Shown here piece after piece: positions 11,501-23,329 of a stretch of DNA of 64,000 nt. This DNA comes from Pomphorhynchus laevis. Taxonomy: Eukaryota > Acanthocephala > Palaeacanthocephala > Echinorhynchida > Pomphorhynchidae. The DNA lies in contig WNNJ02001607.1 of assembly GCA_012934845.2 (NCBI GenBank), positions 25,723-89,722 of the forward strand, given 5' to 3'. Both the position numbers and the translations under genes were made by a program. How positions within the stretch are numbered: position 1 is the first letter of the stretch; every line of letters starts with the position of its first letter. The notes below the pieces were generated by a model. The model worked only from the letters and a program-made list of their open reading frames with translations, ran no database searches and had not been told where the DNA came from.

Positions 11501-14500
11501 TGACGTCACCTAGACGTCACCAGCAGTGACGTCACCTAGACGTCACTGCTGGTGACGTCTCTAGGTCTCTAGATGTCACCTAGAGACCTGCATTCTCTTG
11601 GAAAATATTATTCAAAATCAATATCTAAATATTTATTAATAAATTAATTATTTATTTATTAATAAATAATTAATTAGCATAAAAAATATATAAAAAATAT
11701 ATTATATTAAAATATTTATATTAATAATTAAATTAACATGAATTTATCATTATAGGTTGATATGTTGTTTATCGCGATATTAATTATAGTATCGCCAATG
11801 ATACTATTTAAATTTTGATTAATAAAATATAAAATATATATTGTTAAATTAATTAATTTATATTTTATATTTATTAATGACTATTATATTACTAACTTAT
11901 ATAATATTTTATTCTAAACGGGCTTTATGGTTTGAGCATTAAGCACCAACTCAGTGTTTGGTGCAAGAATAATAATTTTTTTAAAATTATCATAGATAAT
12001 ATGATATATTATTTTTCTCTGAGAAAAGATTATACGTTACCTAAACATAAAAAATCTTTGTAATTTTAGATATTTAAATTATAATATTAAACGAGTTTAT
12101 TGCATAATCTCGCTCCAGTCTCTAGGCTCAGAGCATTGAAAGTGCATATTCTAATTGAATATCTAGATAGCATATCACAAGCAAATGCGTCTAGTGATCG
12201 AAAGTTCACAAAAACAAACTTTTTTATTTTTATTTTTAAAATGTTCTTTATATTAAGCATTTTCTTCAGCTTCATCTATAAGCACTTAATGTTTAAGTAA
12301 TTTTGATTAAAAGCTGTAATTTACAAGTATATTGTGTCACTACAAGAAAATAAAGGACTGTATTCAATATTCGATGTCTTACTTTACATACTAAAATGTG
12401 ATGGTAGTATAAAACTTTAGAAATTAAAATTCAAATATAAATTTAATAATAAATCTTTATTTTCGTTCGTAAAATTCGTATCAAAATATCGCTGATAGTA
12501 ATTAAATCTTTCCAGTATACAACATAGATTTTGCATTATCTCTGAGCTTTAAAAATCTCTAAGCTCAATTAAACAAGTTACTAATTTAATTTAGTATAGA
12601 AGTAATGCATATAATGTATTAAGAATTAAATCACGGAAATTCAATTCTAGCACAACATAGTACAATAGCTATCCTAATAAAGTGCAAATTAATGATCGAT
12701 TGTGAAATTCTTTAAAAGCCATAACGAAGTAGGGACCATTGTAAGTATTGCTATGATATATTTTTAGCTTACTTATTGATGGATCACGTATTAATAAAGT
12801 ACTACGGTATTTATACTTTTTTGAGATTTTATATTTTTAATAAACTGCAATTTTCTTAATAAAGTATTTCTCATACGAGGCAAATTGAAAAATTTTATAT
12901 TTTATATTTCTATCAGCTGTTACAAAAACAGTCGCAAATGTCTTTCATATACATTGTTCGATGCGGAAGAATTCAAACTCATATTATGCATATTTTGAAT
13001 ATTAAAGTTGAATTAAAGTTGAATATTAAAGTTAATTTATTATAGTTGAATATTATAGTTTAATTTATTAAAAGTTAAAATTTTTGTTAATCCCTAATCG
13101 ATGTTTGGAAACTATATCGATTCGAGAATAAAATGCCCTGGTGAATTAACCATGTTATCAAGCCTTTTAGCGAAAATATAACATTCCACTGTGGTGATCC
13201 TAGCCGTGATTATGAATTACCAATTTAAAATATTATCTATTAACAGATATATATTATTATATATTAACAGTGATTTATTGTTATCACTTATTTACTTTTA
13301 AATTTTGAAATACAAAACGATGCGGTGGCATCCTTTTGTAAAAAGGATGTATAATTACGAAAGGATGCGGATATTAAAGATTCTAAATGATATCTTAAAT
13401 GCAAAAGTATGCGGATCAGTTTGTATAAATAACTTTCCGACATTCTAACTATATGCCTTTGCAAATTATTTGGTAAACATTGAATTCTAAAATTGTAATT
13501 TTTGAAATACACATCATCGCATTGTAATCATACACTTCTTATTTTTATATTCAAAGATGTGAATTATCAAATGAATGATTTTTAGCTTATTGTAAAATAG
13601 TTTTCAAGAATATAATTGAACTTGAAATGGCATTATCATGAAAATATATTTTTATGCCTAAGAAAGATTAGTTTCACTAACGACAAAAATTAGTTTCCGA
13701 AAAATAGTATAAATATTTTGTATTTACGTCTGATATTTTTAATGATTTTTAATTGACGTATTTTATCATTTTATTTTTTAATCAACATTATAACAAATAA
13801 TATTAATAATATTGCAAAAGAATTAATTTAATCCACAAATCCATTCAGTAAACAATAGAACGCATTAAAACAAGGTCTAACTAAATCGCAAAAATCAGCC
13901 AGTAAATGTCACAATCTCGAGATTATAAGAAGGAAGTTAAAACTTGTGTAGTGGGTAGCAATATGCAGATTTTCAAACTTCACGAAGACTAAAGTTGATA
14001 AATATAACATAAAACACGCAGTAAACACGAACCTGATAGCCGCAGAAACGACACCCATTATTTGAATTAACGCTTTGAAACAAAAATACGGACAATATTT
14101 TTTATGATAATCATGAATTAACAAATGTAAAAGCATATTCCGATATATAATACGTTCCTTTCAACTCATTTAGAGAGAATATGCAGGTGGTACATATTTA
14201 TTTGTTAGTTTGTAAAGGAAAATTATTTTCTTTGCTTCAATAAGAATATATAAATAATAATGTCTTAAATATTAAGACATTACATTTTATTCATTATATC
14301 TAAGAAGTGCTATGCAGAAGTTGCTGTCAACTCAGCTATTCCTCTTAAAATATTTTAATATAATTACTACTACGCCCTACTATTACTATATGAGACAACG
14401 TTTATATCAATGCAAGGCGCAAATTCCAATGCAACGAGCAAATTCCAATGCAAGGCGCAAATCAGTTCACCACAACAGCTTCTCTTGTGGTCGTCGTGAT

Positions 14501-14900
14501 ATTGTATAATAAAACAATTTAAAGTTATTTATAACTCGAATTATGTGAATTTTGTTAAGCAACAAAATCAATCATATTTCAAATTTGCTTCGTTTCTCTT
14601 GTAATGAATAGTAATTAAAATTTTACTTAATTAGCAAAAAATATGCAATTTATTTCTTCAGATATATATTTTAGAATTAGATAAAAAAATTTGTATATCT
14701 TATCAATTCATAAGTAAAATTTAGAACTAACTATAGCAAATTACGAGTTGTAAGTTACAGTATTTGCATCTAAAATAATATTTTTCTTTAAGTGCAAATT
14801 GTTAGTAGTGAGGATCCATGTGCATAACTATATACTTGTATAATATATAAATCAATATGTAATTATAATAATATATTTATTACATTAAATATTATATATA
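8564..14900. other. Long AT-rich region without recognised genes
   Basis: About 6.3 kb with no ORF of convincing composition. Short open frames at 9286-9531 and 10790-10984 look like chance in AT-rich DNA. A minus-strand frame at 13909-14136 has one hydrophobic stretch but no homology I know. The only organised structure is the TGACGTCA cluster near 11.5 kb. Confidence 0.4.
11487..11589. repeat. Cluster of TGACGTCA (CRE-type) palindromes in tandem and inverted units
   Basis: A 26-bp unit beginning AGACGTCACC occurs at 11487-11512 and 11513-11538. An inverted version follows at 11539-11560. TGACGTCA, the consensus cAMP response element, is at 11501-11508 and 11527-11534. A separate hairpin (AGGTCTCTAG/CTAGAGACCT) occupies 11563-11589. 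No gene start is visible nearby, so a regulatory role is unproven. Confidence 0.7.
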
Positions 14901-14901
14901 C

Positions 14902-15566
14902 GCAACAAGCCACTAAAATCGCTTTCTTCACATGAGCTTTGTCTAGCATCGTTAGGAATTCCTGGTGTCTTTATAGTTATCACAAAAGCAGTCGAAGCGC
15001 ACCCTAACCACTTCATCCGAGTGAGAAAACTGCTGGGTGGTTAGGAACGTCACGGAGTGATATATTAGACTGATTGAGCTGATGATCGAAGTCTAGTATT
15101 TTAGCAGCAAAATGGATTAAAAATCAATCGTAGCCAGCTTTGACTCCTGGACCACAGTTTCAAGCGATTTTTCGCAATAACAATTTATAAAAAACGTATT
15201 CCTTTCGGAATCCCGTGAGAAATTTTGCCCTCTTAATAAACGGATACGCATTTGTGCCTTATATAAAAATAACCAGAAGGTCCACAGACGCAACAAGACA
15301 ATAAAAACGCTTTATGCACCTGAGCTTCATCTAGCATCGTGAGGAATTGCTGGTGTCTTTACAGTTATCACAAAAGTAGTCGAAACGCACCCTAATCACT
15401 TCATCCGACTGACGATGACTGCTGGTGGTTAGGAACGTCTCGGAGTGATACATTAGGCTGATGGAGCTAATGAACGAAGTCCAGTTATTTAGCAGCAAAT
15501 CGGGATTAAAAACCAATCGTAGCCAGCGTTAGCTCCTGGACAACAGTTTCATGCTATTTTTCGCGC
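14902..15566. repeat. Direct repeat of about 280 bp, two diverged copies
   Basis: The sequence from 14902 to 15180 (starting GCAACAAG, through AGCATCGT and CACAAAAG) recurs at 15288-15566 with scattered substitutions. The copies are separated by about 107 bp. Position next to the LINE tail at 15.6 kb suggests they are pieces of a mobile element. Confidence 0.7.
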
Positions 15567-15599
15567 TACTCACATGGTGTATGGGATTGGAAGTCATGA

Positions 15600-15690
15600 A
15601 GGAATAATTCTGTAGCTGCATCCACGACCCGACACTCGAACCAGTAGTTGACAGGAAAAATCGTGTGTATTATTATTTGTCTAACATAGC
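15600..15690 (+). mobile_element. 3' tail fragment of a non-LTR element
   Basis: Contains CCACGACCCGACAC, then CAGTAGTTGACAGG and TGTGTATTATTATTTGT. This is the plus-strand version of the 3' end found on the minus strand at about 17,225-17,330, so it is the tail of the same family. Confidence 0.55.
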
Positions 15691-15828
15691 AGGCGTCATC
15701 CGCACACCATTTATTAAACACTCGATTTGAGCAGTCTATAAATCTTTAATGAGCGGAATAGAAGCTTGAGCAAATGTTGTCATCGCCAGTATATCGCTTT
15801 GTGTAAACCGTTCGTGTGATAAGATCAT

Positions 15829-16239
15829 TTATTTTTCAACACAACGTTTAGGAGACTTGTAATAGCAATTATTTAATATTGTATTCAAGGACGGACATGC
15901 CTGTTTTATATTTGAAATAGCCAGCTGTATGTTTATCAAGTTAAATGCATTGCATGCATCGATTTGTAGAATTCCATAGTTTAGACTTTTATCAAACAGT
16001 TGTTTAATTGAATGTATCTGTTTTTGTGCAGAAAAGCGTTGTCCTGCACAAAATGTAATGTACCACAAACGTTGTCTTGTCGGTAACATTTTACAAATTC
16101 TACCAGCAACATTTTGTAAATTTGTCTTAACTGTAGTCAATATTGCTTTGGCTATGATCCTTCTACTTAATGTACATATTTCTATTGGGTGGATGTATGG
16201 TTGTTTGTCCAATTGGATAAGAGAATCCTCAACTCCCAT
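15829..16239 (-). pseudogene. Reverse-transcriptase fragment (N-terminal RT region)
   Basis: A 136-codon minus-strand frame. It reads RRIIAKAI, then CAGQRFSAQKQIHSI, IDACNAFNLIN (the first catalytic Asp block, usually VDASNAFNSLN) and CPSLNTILNNCYY. These occur in this order in a widespread invertebrate retroelement RT. It stops abruptly on both sides. The same family's C-terminal domain is at 18,515-18,878 on the opposite strand. Confidence 0.7.
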
Positions 16240-17224
16240 TCGTACGCTTGAATTTTATTCTAATTGTGCCATGGTCAATTAATAAAAATATGATAAGATA
16301 ATGTGTTAGTCAGCATAAACTCGTTTAAATCGCCATTATCCCAAAGGTTCAGCTCCGCTCAAGTGCTAACTATTTTTACATTTTAATATTTGCCTCATTT
16401 ATTTTACTAATATTTATTAATATTAGTAAAGTATTTAATATAATTAATTAATATTTATATTATAATTAATATTTATATTATTTTATTAATATTTTTTACT
16501 AATAAAAATTATATTATAAAAATCATAAAATTATCTAATATTTTCTGTAAACACAATTAGATATCAGTCAAATTTAGAAATTTTAATATCAATATACAAT
16601 TAAATTTTAATATTTAATCGCAAAATCATTTTGTTACAATTTTATATATTCATATAAAAGTCAACTTTTATATAAATATGTATAAGTTTTTATTTTTAGT
16701 TGTTATTATTATATATATTAATATATTACAACTTTTTAATATTAATATTTTATATTTAATATTAATATTTGTTACAACTTTTATTCAAATTTAAAATTAT
16801 TATTAAAAATCAATTATTTTTAAATTAAAAAATTCTTCTTACTTTATGATTTTAGCTCAAAAAAGTTAAGTAAACCTATTTTTTTAAACAATTTATTGAT
16901 AGGTTAAAATATTTTTATAGTTACTGCTTCAATCTTTAGATTCGAAACAGTTCTTTTGCATGTTCAACAACAACTATGCATTTACAGGATGCATTATCAA
17001 ACTATATACATTTTTTGGAAAACATTTGACGTGCATACAAACGAGGGTCTCAAAAGTTAGAAAGATAGTATTGAGATACGAAAAACGTAATTCGAGATAA
17101 AATCAAAAAAGAATGGCAGCGTGTGCTTTATTTTGCGTTAGACAAAAAATCATCGCCATGGTAGAGCTGTAGGCCTAGTCGTGCCAAGCACACCATAAAA
17201 TCAACACGAGAATTTCTCGATTCC
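16240..17224. other. AT-rich intergenic DNA
   Basis: Mostly A/T runs (16,380-16,850) with no readable ORF. From about 16,900 composition rises, but no feature could be assigned. Confidence 0.4.
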
Positions 17225-18440
17225 ACAAAACAAATTTCTTGACAAGAAACAAAAACAAATAATAATACACAAGATTTTTCCCGTCAACCACTGGTCCGGG
17301 TGTCGGGTCGTGGAGGCAGTCACGAACCAAAAACTACTCCAGATATCGAAATCATAATCGATAGACTAGAGTTAGATTTCAGATAGCTCAAGGCGGTCTT
17401 CGGCCAGTTTTGAGATTTGATCTCTCACTGGTACCGATGTCTACCTCAAGGTCTATTTCCAGAGAGTCCGTCCTGGGAAACCCTCAAAGGAAGGCGATTC
17501 CTAGACATCCTCAGAACGTGTCCTAGCCACCTCAACTGACTTTCTTCGATGTTGAGAAGCAGCGACTTTACTCCGTGTCCATCCCGGATGACCAAATTCC
17601 TAACTTCATCTCTAAGGCTAAGACCGGCCACATCGCGAAGGAACCTCATTTGGTCGCCTATATCCGAGATATTATCCTTTCGGTAATAACCCAAACCTCA
17701 TAAACATAGGTTAAGATAGGAACGAAGATTGCGTTGTAAACTGAAAGCTTAGCCCGAAGACTCAACTCCGGCTTTATCACGACAGACCTGTACAACGAAC
17801 GCATTGCTGCGTTAGCTGAGCAAATCCGCTTCTCAATCTCTTTGATATGCCTGCCGTCCCTCAAGAACAATACCATAAGATACTTGAAATCCTCCACATC
17901 AAGAAGAACCTTTTCCCTAATACGGATTTACATTGACATGTAAATATGAGACAAACACATATATACAGTCTTGGGGATACTAACCAACATCTCTGCCGCT
18001 TGTCATTCCATCGTAAATCGATCTAGTGGTCATCGTAAGTCCTCAGAACAAGAAGCCAGCAAAACAACATTATTTGCAACAAGCAGAGATGGTATCCCGA
18101 TGAAACCGAACTGAAGACCGGCATTCGTCAGAGCAGACTCTCTAGAAATTTTGTCCATGTAAACAAGGATCAAAAGTGGAGACAAAAGACATCCATGACA
18201 AAGGCCAACGTTTACTGGAAATGATTCAGACTTCCTACCTAGAACACGAACACAACTCATATTTTGTTCATACAGAGAAGCCACAGCTACCCGAAGATTG
18301 TGTGGTACTTCATACTCCCTTAGTACCTCCCACAACCTCTATCGCGAAACTCAATCGAACGATTTCTCCAAATCTACAAAGCACATGTAGAACTGTTGAG
18401 CGAACACCCAAGATCGTTCGAGGATAGTTGAGAGAGTAAA
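17225..18440 (-). mobile_element. Truncated non-LTR retrotransposon, copy 1 (RT and C-terminal part)
   Basis: Minus-strand frames in order: part of the RT (SLYEQNMSCVRV, then LLSPLLILVYMDKIS, 18030-18335); DFKYLMVLFLRDGR with KAKL and PILTYVYEVWV (17658-17897); LRWLGHVLRMSRNRLP (17446-17694). This is the order of an ORF2 from RT core to tail, familiar from LINEs abundant in fish and other animals. The endonuclease is missing (5' truncation near 18,440), the catalytic block is degraded to VANN, and stops and frameshifts separate the pieces. The 3' end carries the symmetric TTTCTTGACAAGAAA, shared with copy 2 near 50.46 kb. Confidence 0.8.
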
Positions 18441-18514
18441 TTTCTCGATTCGATATGTAAAAATGGCAAATTGTCATCAAGAAATACTATGCAAAGATGT
18501 GTATGGATAAGGTA

Positions 18515-18878
18515 CAATGCATTAGTCATGCTTTGTCTTGTAGAAACGGTGGCGCGACAATAATAAGACAAACCATTAAACGCGATTTAATGGCAAAAGA
18601 ACTGAACACTGTATGTTACGACGTATCAATTGAACCTCAATTACAAGAAATACCAAAAAAACTTTACGTTTAAAACAGTAACGATTTGTAAAGATGATCA
18701 ATCTCGTTCTAATATTTCGTGCAGGGGATTGTTTGTTGAAAGCATGGTGCGAAAATTTTTGGATATTCGTGTGTACAAACATTCAGAACCGTCTTACACT
18801 AACAAGAAACCTAAAGATTGTAACGAGTATCATCAATACGTAAGTACTCTAAATATGGTTAAACAATACTGGAAGTAG
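18515..18878 (+). pseudogene. C-terminal domain remnant of the CAGQ-type retroelement RT
   Basis: A first frame reads CISHALSCRNGG then VCYDVSIEPQLQE. After a frameshift near 18,650 the next frame continues with VTICKDDQSRSNISCRGLF, FLDIRVYKHSEPSY and NEYHQYVS. Blocks of this kind (HALSC-GG, EP-LQ, DVRVFNP) follow the RT in the same family as the 15,829 fragment. Broken and incomplete. Confidence 0.6.
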
Positions 18879-18994
18879 AGCGATGAACATGCCATCCGAT
18901 TATATTATCGACATCAAGAGCAATTGAATTTGAAGCTGAGAGTGTTGCTGTGTATCGGTACAAAATCAACTGTACGTAACAATCTTCCTTATAG

Positions 18995-19147
18995 CGAGAA
19001 CATCAAAATACTAAAACAGAATGTGACGATGCTATTGGTGAAAACTTGATCTATGAGTTCGCTGCACACGGTTTAATTCCCAAAAACTTGTGTTATGTAA
19101 ATGATTTTGTTTTTCGAGCACTATTTTTTCCAGCTACTAGCGGGTAA
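18995..19147 (+). other. Unidentified 50-codon open segment
   Basis: Between TAG and TAA one plus frame is open and protein-like (ECDDAIGENLIYEFAAHGLI, ending FFPATSG). TATAG just before it could be an acceptor. No family recognised; may be the end of a decayed gene or of the neighbouring retroelement. Confidence 0.25.
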
Positions 19148-19343
19148 CCGTTTTACGTATGTTTATTCATCAACAAATAAAATGTTATTATTAAAAATAT
19201 TATAATATTTAAATTATAATTAATTTTGTATTTTGTATAAATAATTCGATTTTGTATTTAGAATGATTAGTTCATCTGCTGAACGTGCTCTCTATCTATC
19301 ACAATAACATAAATGACTATTTACCCGATAAATTCAGCTAAAC

Positions 19344-20357
19344 TTGTCTATGAGTCAATTATCAATGAGCCAGTGCTTTCACCAAGCGTTTCTCATAATA
19401 CTGCTATTGCTAGGAATTCCTGGAAATTGCATAGTAATTATTATGTTCAAACAAAAGTCAATGCGAAGTCATCCTTCAGCCGACTTTTTAGTGGTCATGT
19501 GCATAAGCGATACAATCTACTTAATTGTGTTATTTCTGTTAGTTTTAACAAAATTTGGTATATCAATTTTGCATATGAATGTAATTTGTCAGCTCACAAT
19601 GTACATAACTTTTGTTTGTGATTTTGTAAGCGCATATACAATCACGCTGTTCACCGCCCTCCGATTCACGGCTATTGTGTTTCCGGTTAGGTCAAGACGA
19701 CTATATTCTCACCGAAGCAGTCGAATACTCAACGCGATCGTTGTCGGTGTCGCGTTGATTTTGTATGCATATATGTTGATGGCACTAGAAGCTCGTCGAT
19801 ATTACACCAAGTCAAACGTAACATCATCCAATGTAACAGCTACATTTCAATGCCGTGCGAAAGCTAAATATCTCCGGTTACTTGAAATAGGGCACATATT
19901 GGACACTATATTAGTATTTATTATCCCGTATATTACAATTTTGCTGCTAAATATGATGATTGTCTATCATTTGAGGATTCCTTCGCCATCGTTATTTAAG
20001 GAAAGCAATTCCGAAGAATATCAGATTAACAATAGACGCTGTATTGGCAACCGAAATATAGCAAGATCGCGAATGACAAAGATTTTATTGGTAACGTCAT
20101 CATTTTATCTTCTTTTAAAAGCCCCATTTCATATTGTAAATACTGTACGATTACTGTCGAAAACCCGGTTTTCAATATCCACTTCAATTAGAATTAAATA
20201 TATCGTAGATGAAATCTTTCTCTATTTGAACTATTGTTCACTTGCGATGAATTTATACATATATGTTTTCTTTGTGAGTGGATTTACACATGATCTCAAG
20301 AAATTTCTCAGTTTTAAACTGCACTCGATATTACAAAGAAGAGAAATTCAACAATAA
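19344..20357 (+). CDS. Rhodopsin-like (class A) G-protein-coupled receptor, orphan
   Basis: A 337-codon intact, intronless ORF with seven hydrophobic segments. TM1 has GNCIVI (Asn28). TM2 has Asp56. TM3 starts near Cys82, which can pair with Cys170 in extracellular loop 2. The DRY position reads LRF (106-108), followed by AIVFP. N-glycosylation sites NVT occur at 158 and 163 in loop 2. TM6 has LKAPFH (Pro261) where CWxP is usual, and TM7 has NLYIY (303-307) for NPxxY. The altered DRY and NPxxY motifs resemble lineage-expanded peptide or chemosensory receptors rather than a conserved amine receptor; ligand unknown. The short N-terminus has no signal peptide. Alternative in-frame start: Met3. 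Confidence 0.85.
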   Translation: MSMSQLSMSQCFHQAFLIILLLLGIPGNCIVIIMFKQKSMRSHPSADFLVVMCISDTIYLIVLFLLVLTKFGISILHMNVICQLTMYITFVCDFVSAYTITLFTALRFTAIVFPVRSRRLYSHRSSRILNAIVVGVALILYAYMLMALEARRYYTKSNVTSSNVTATFQCRAKAKYLRLLEIGHILDTILVFIIPYITILLLNMMIVYHLRIPSPSLFKESNSEEYQINNRRCIGNRNIARSRMTKILLVTSSFYLLLKAPFHIVNTVRLLSKTRFSISTSIRIKYIVDEIFLYLNYCSLAMNLYIYVFFVSGFTHDLKKFLSFKLHSILQRREIQQ

Positions 20358-20358
20358 A
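20353..20358 (+). terminator. AATAAA overlapping the GPCR stop codon
   Basis: The TAA stop (20355-20357) lies inside AATAAA, implying an extremely short 3' UTR if this signal is used. The LRR gene end at 54.77 kb shows the same arrangement. Confidence 0.5.
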
Positions 20359-22449
20359 CCTTCAATGTTTTTACATACGAATACCGCGTAAACTATAGCG
20401 TGAACTGCGCGATTATTTCACTTAGTCTGGACATTTAATGTTTTATTGTCGTTTCTGTCTAGACTTTAATAATTAATTTCAAAAATGCCATTTAAATTGA
20501 ATATTAATAAGTAATAATGAAAAATACTTAATTTAATAATAAGTATGACTATTTTAATAGGGGCTACAAAAATTGGAATAACACAAAGTAAATTGAGCCT
20601 TTTTTGACGTGGCTGTTTTCAATCGCAAAATCACTTAATTAGCAAAAGTTCAAATATTAGAACGAATCAAATTAATGGATCACTAGCAGCACCGATTCAA
20701 ACGAGTAGGTGAATATTCTGATTCTCCTGTGATGTAGGTAATTATGCAGTTAAGGACATCTTGGGAAAACTTTTTCTAGAATTCATTACAAAAGTTTAGT
20801 TCATATATTGAGAAATTTCGAGCTCTGCTGGATTGTTAGCCTAGTCAGTAAGGTGTTACGGCACCGATTGAACGAACTTAATCTGTAATTTAAAAGTTGA
20901 ACTAGGATTACGCACAACGCAGGTGCACAGTTTTCCGATTAGCTCGGGTGTACTATTTATGGGCAATAGTGAGGGTTAGCATCATGCCAGATGCTAACGC
21001 TAAAATGCGGTAAATTAGCGCGTATGATGTTCGAAGTCGTGAAACAAAAATATAGTAGCTTGAAAAAATATACTACTGTGAAATCATTTGATGTTGTCTA
21101 GCATCAGATAGTTTAAAATTGAAACACCTGATTATAATATTTTTGACTGAAAGGGTGAATGTCGAAAGATCGAAACATTTTCTTTTGCTAAAAAGATTTT
21201 ATTCCATTAAAAAGCTTGTTTTGAATACCGTTATGGATCCTGAACGACGAAATATAATATAATTATAAATATACCATAATTATTGATAATAAATAATTAT
21301 CACTGTCACGATAATATATATAATTATCGTTTATGTACAATAATACATAATAATCGTATTTATACGATTGTAATATCGTGTATAAGTATCATCAAATATA
21401 AATACACTAAAAAATCTAACTATCATATATATAACTAACATGTTACAAAGTCATCTACGACAAAACAAATAATTTGATGATTTTTACTCAATTGTGCAAA
21501 TGTTCAATTATCAAGAAAATGATCAAATTACTGTTCTTTCCAATGCCGCTCTAAATAATATCAATAATGTAAGAATTATCTTAACTACTTTGAGGAAATT
21601 TAATTTTTATTAAAGTTAAATTTCCAGTAATTATCAGCGTTAATCGATTTAGAATGTATCACTCTCGGATTACTGATTAGGAAACATGTAAGCTAATATT
21701 TGGATATTTTTTTGATAACAGCATTTCCTTCGACATTAAACAAATGCCAAAAACAAACTATAAATCCAAGTTTTAAAACCATTTTGTGAAGTTAAGTACG
21801 ACTTAATTTTCGATAATTAATTTGTCTCGAAATTGCTAACAGCGTAAAGAGTTTTTTTGCTTCCAGAAAAATTCCTGAAATACAAACTGAATATATTAAG
21901 TCAAAATAGATATTGTAGTATATTTGGTGAATAAAGACGACAATTTCGAATAAAGTACGTTAATCTGATTAAAAAAAATTTAAACTTATTTAATTTCAAA
22001 AATTATACTTTAATTTTAAACTTATTTTTATAGCATTATTAAACAAAACAATATCAAACTGAATTTAAGCTTAAAATTTAACGTATTTATTCAGATAATA
22101 GTTACTTATCTGCTGTTTTAACTAGTTCGGTTTAAATAAAAATATAAAAATTAAAGAGTTTTTTTGCTTCCAGAAAAGTTCCTAAATACAAACTGAATAT
22201 GTAGTATATTTGATGAATAATGACGACAATTTCGAATAAAGTTAATGTGATTATTAGTCACATCTTCAAACTTAAAATTTAATGTATTTAACTCAATCTT
22301 TAAACTTAAAATTTAATGTATTTAACTCAATCTTTAAACTTAAAATTTAACGTATTTATTGAGATAATAGTTACTTATCTGCTGTTTTAACTATTTCGGT
22401 TTAAATAAAAATATAAAAATTACTTTTTACTTTTTTGTGGTTATAATCC
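20358..22449. other. Intergenic DNA; possible SINE-like head near 20,830
   Basis: No protein-coding feature. Near 20,835-20,860 the sequence TTAGCCTAGTCAGTAAGG resembles a tRNA-type A box, but a matching B box is not convincing. A hairpin GTTAGCAT/ATGCTAAC lies near 20,975. The segment 21,845-22,430 is a tandem duplication. Confidence 0.3.
21845..22430. repeat. Tandem duplication, about 280-300 bp units
   Basis: GAGTTTTTTTGCTTCCAGAA recurs at about 21,849 and 22,156. Each is followed by GAATAA-GACGACAATTTCG and ends in a shared GATAATAGTTACTTATCTGC block (about 22,095 and 22,366). Inside the second unit a 34-bp piece (AACTTAAAATTTAATGTATT) is triplicated. Confidence 0.7.
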
Positions 22450-22575
22450 TTATTTTTTTATCTGGGGTTTCAACTTCTTTGCAGAGTCCGATTTAACGAT
22501 TTGCCCATGGGCCCTCATGTTTGCAGCATTTGCTCCTATATTACTAGTAAAGCAATATGGTCTTTTAAAGTCTAG
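22450..22575 (-). other. In-frame extension behind the small ORF's stop (TAA-CTAG context)
   Basis: Codons continue in frame after TAA as LDFKRPYCFTSNIG and on to a Lys-rich end. The stop is followed directly by CTAG, a context that promotes readthrough of UGA stops in some animal mRNAs. Readthrough, an unseen splice or simple decay are all possible. Confidence 0.25.
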
Positions 22576-22747
22576 TTAATTTTGTGTCAATCGTTCGAGG
22601 CGCTTTTTATAATCCACCGTGAGGGCCATTACACTGGATGCAATGAAGGCCATTTCGACAATATTTAGTAGCATCTTAAAATATATATGAAGATCTTTTA
22701 AAATTTAATATTACGTAACTTACAGAGTTGCAAAAAATGGAATTCAT
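22576..22747 (-). CDS. Putative two-exon small membrane protein, 40 codons
   Basis: Minus-strand exon 1 is 22747-22724 (ATG to AACTCT). The donor GTAAGTTA and acceptor TTTTAAG bound a 49-nt intron (22723-22675), exactly the intron size seen elsewhere here. Exon 2 is 22674-22576. The product is MNSIFCNS plus a hydrophobic stretch (LLNIVEMAFIASSVMALTV) and a charged tail DYKKRLERLTQN. After the TAA the same frame stays open for another 41 codons (to 22450, ending KKLKPQIKK). No family recognised. It could also be a pseudogene with one internal stop. Confidence 0.35.
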
Positions 22748-23329
22748 TGATTTATATTATAAATATTTAATAAAGATATATATATTTTTAATAATCAACA
22801 GTTTCGATTTGTAAATTCATTAATTTTAAAATTTTTGAAATTTTGGTTGATTTTGTTAGTTTCCTCAGAATAAATAATTGCATTAGTTGCTAAATGTTTC
22901 TGTGTTAAAAAGCTAAAAATGGCTTATTTAACATTTTAAACGAGCGCCCTATAAAAAATAATGTTGTACAGACTATTCCGTAACAACACTTTAAAACAAT
23001 ACACACTATTTTAATAAACACAAAATACGAGATTATAATACACACAACATATTTTTTCTACTCACCTGCGTTCGCTGCTCCTCTCATTGAGAATTCCCTA
23101 CCTGATCATCTGCGATCATCATCCTCACTCCAATTTTTCAAAAAGTAACTACAATCAATGCTACTAAACTAGTAATTTTTTTCAATCTGTTTAGATTTTA
23201 TGGGCTTGTAAGCACACAGTCTGTGTGCATTTGCCACATTAAAAAACTTTCCTAACCTTCTTTACAACATATTGGTTGTATGATTACATAATGGTTAGAT
23301 TTACCGTAATATTATACTGCAATACAATC

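Noticed and set aside
13909-14136. 75-codon minus-strand frame with a hydrophobic segment
   Set aside because: No family match, no splice partners and no poly(A) signal in a sensible place; hydrophobic frames are common in AT-rich DNA.
18176-18427. 83-codon plus-strand frame
   Set aside because: It is the antisense shadow of the LINE RT on the minus strand (SCVRV block), as is the similar frame near 51,271-51,480.
20830-20905. tRNA or tRNA-derived SINE
   Set aside because: An A-box-like stretch is present, but no cloverleaf, no convincing B box and no second copy in the window.
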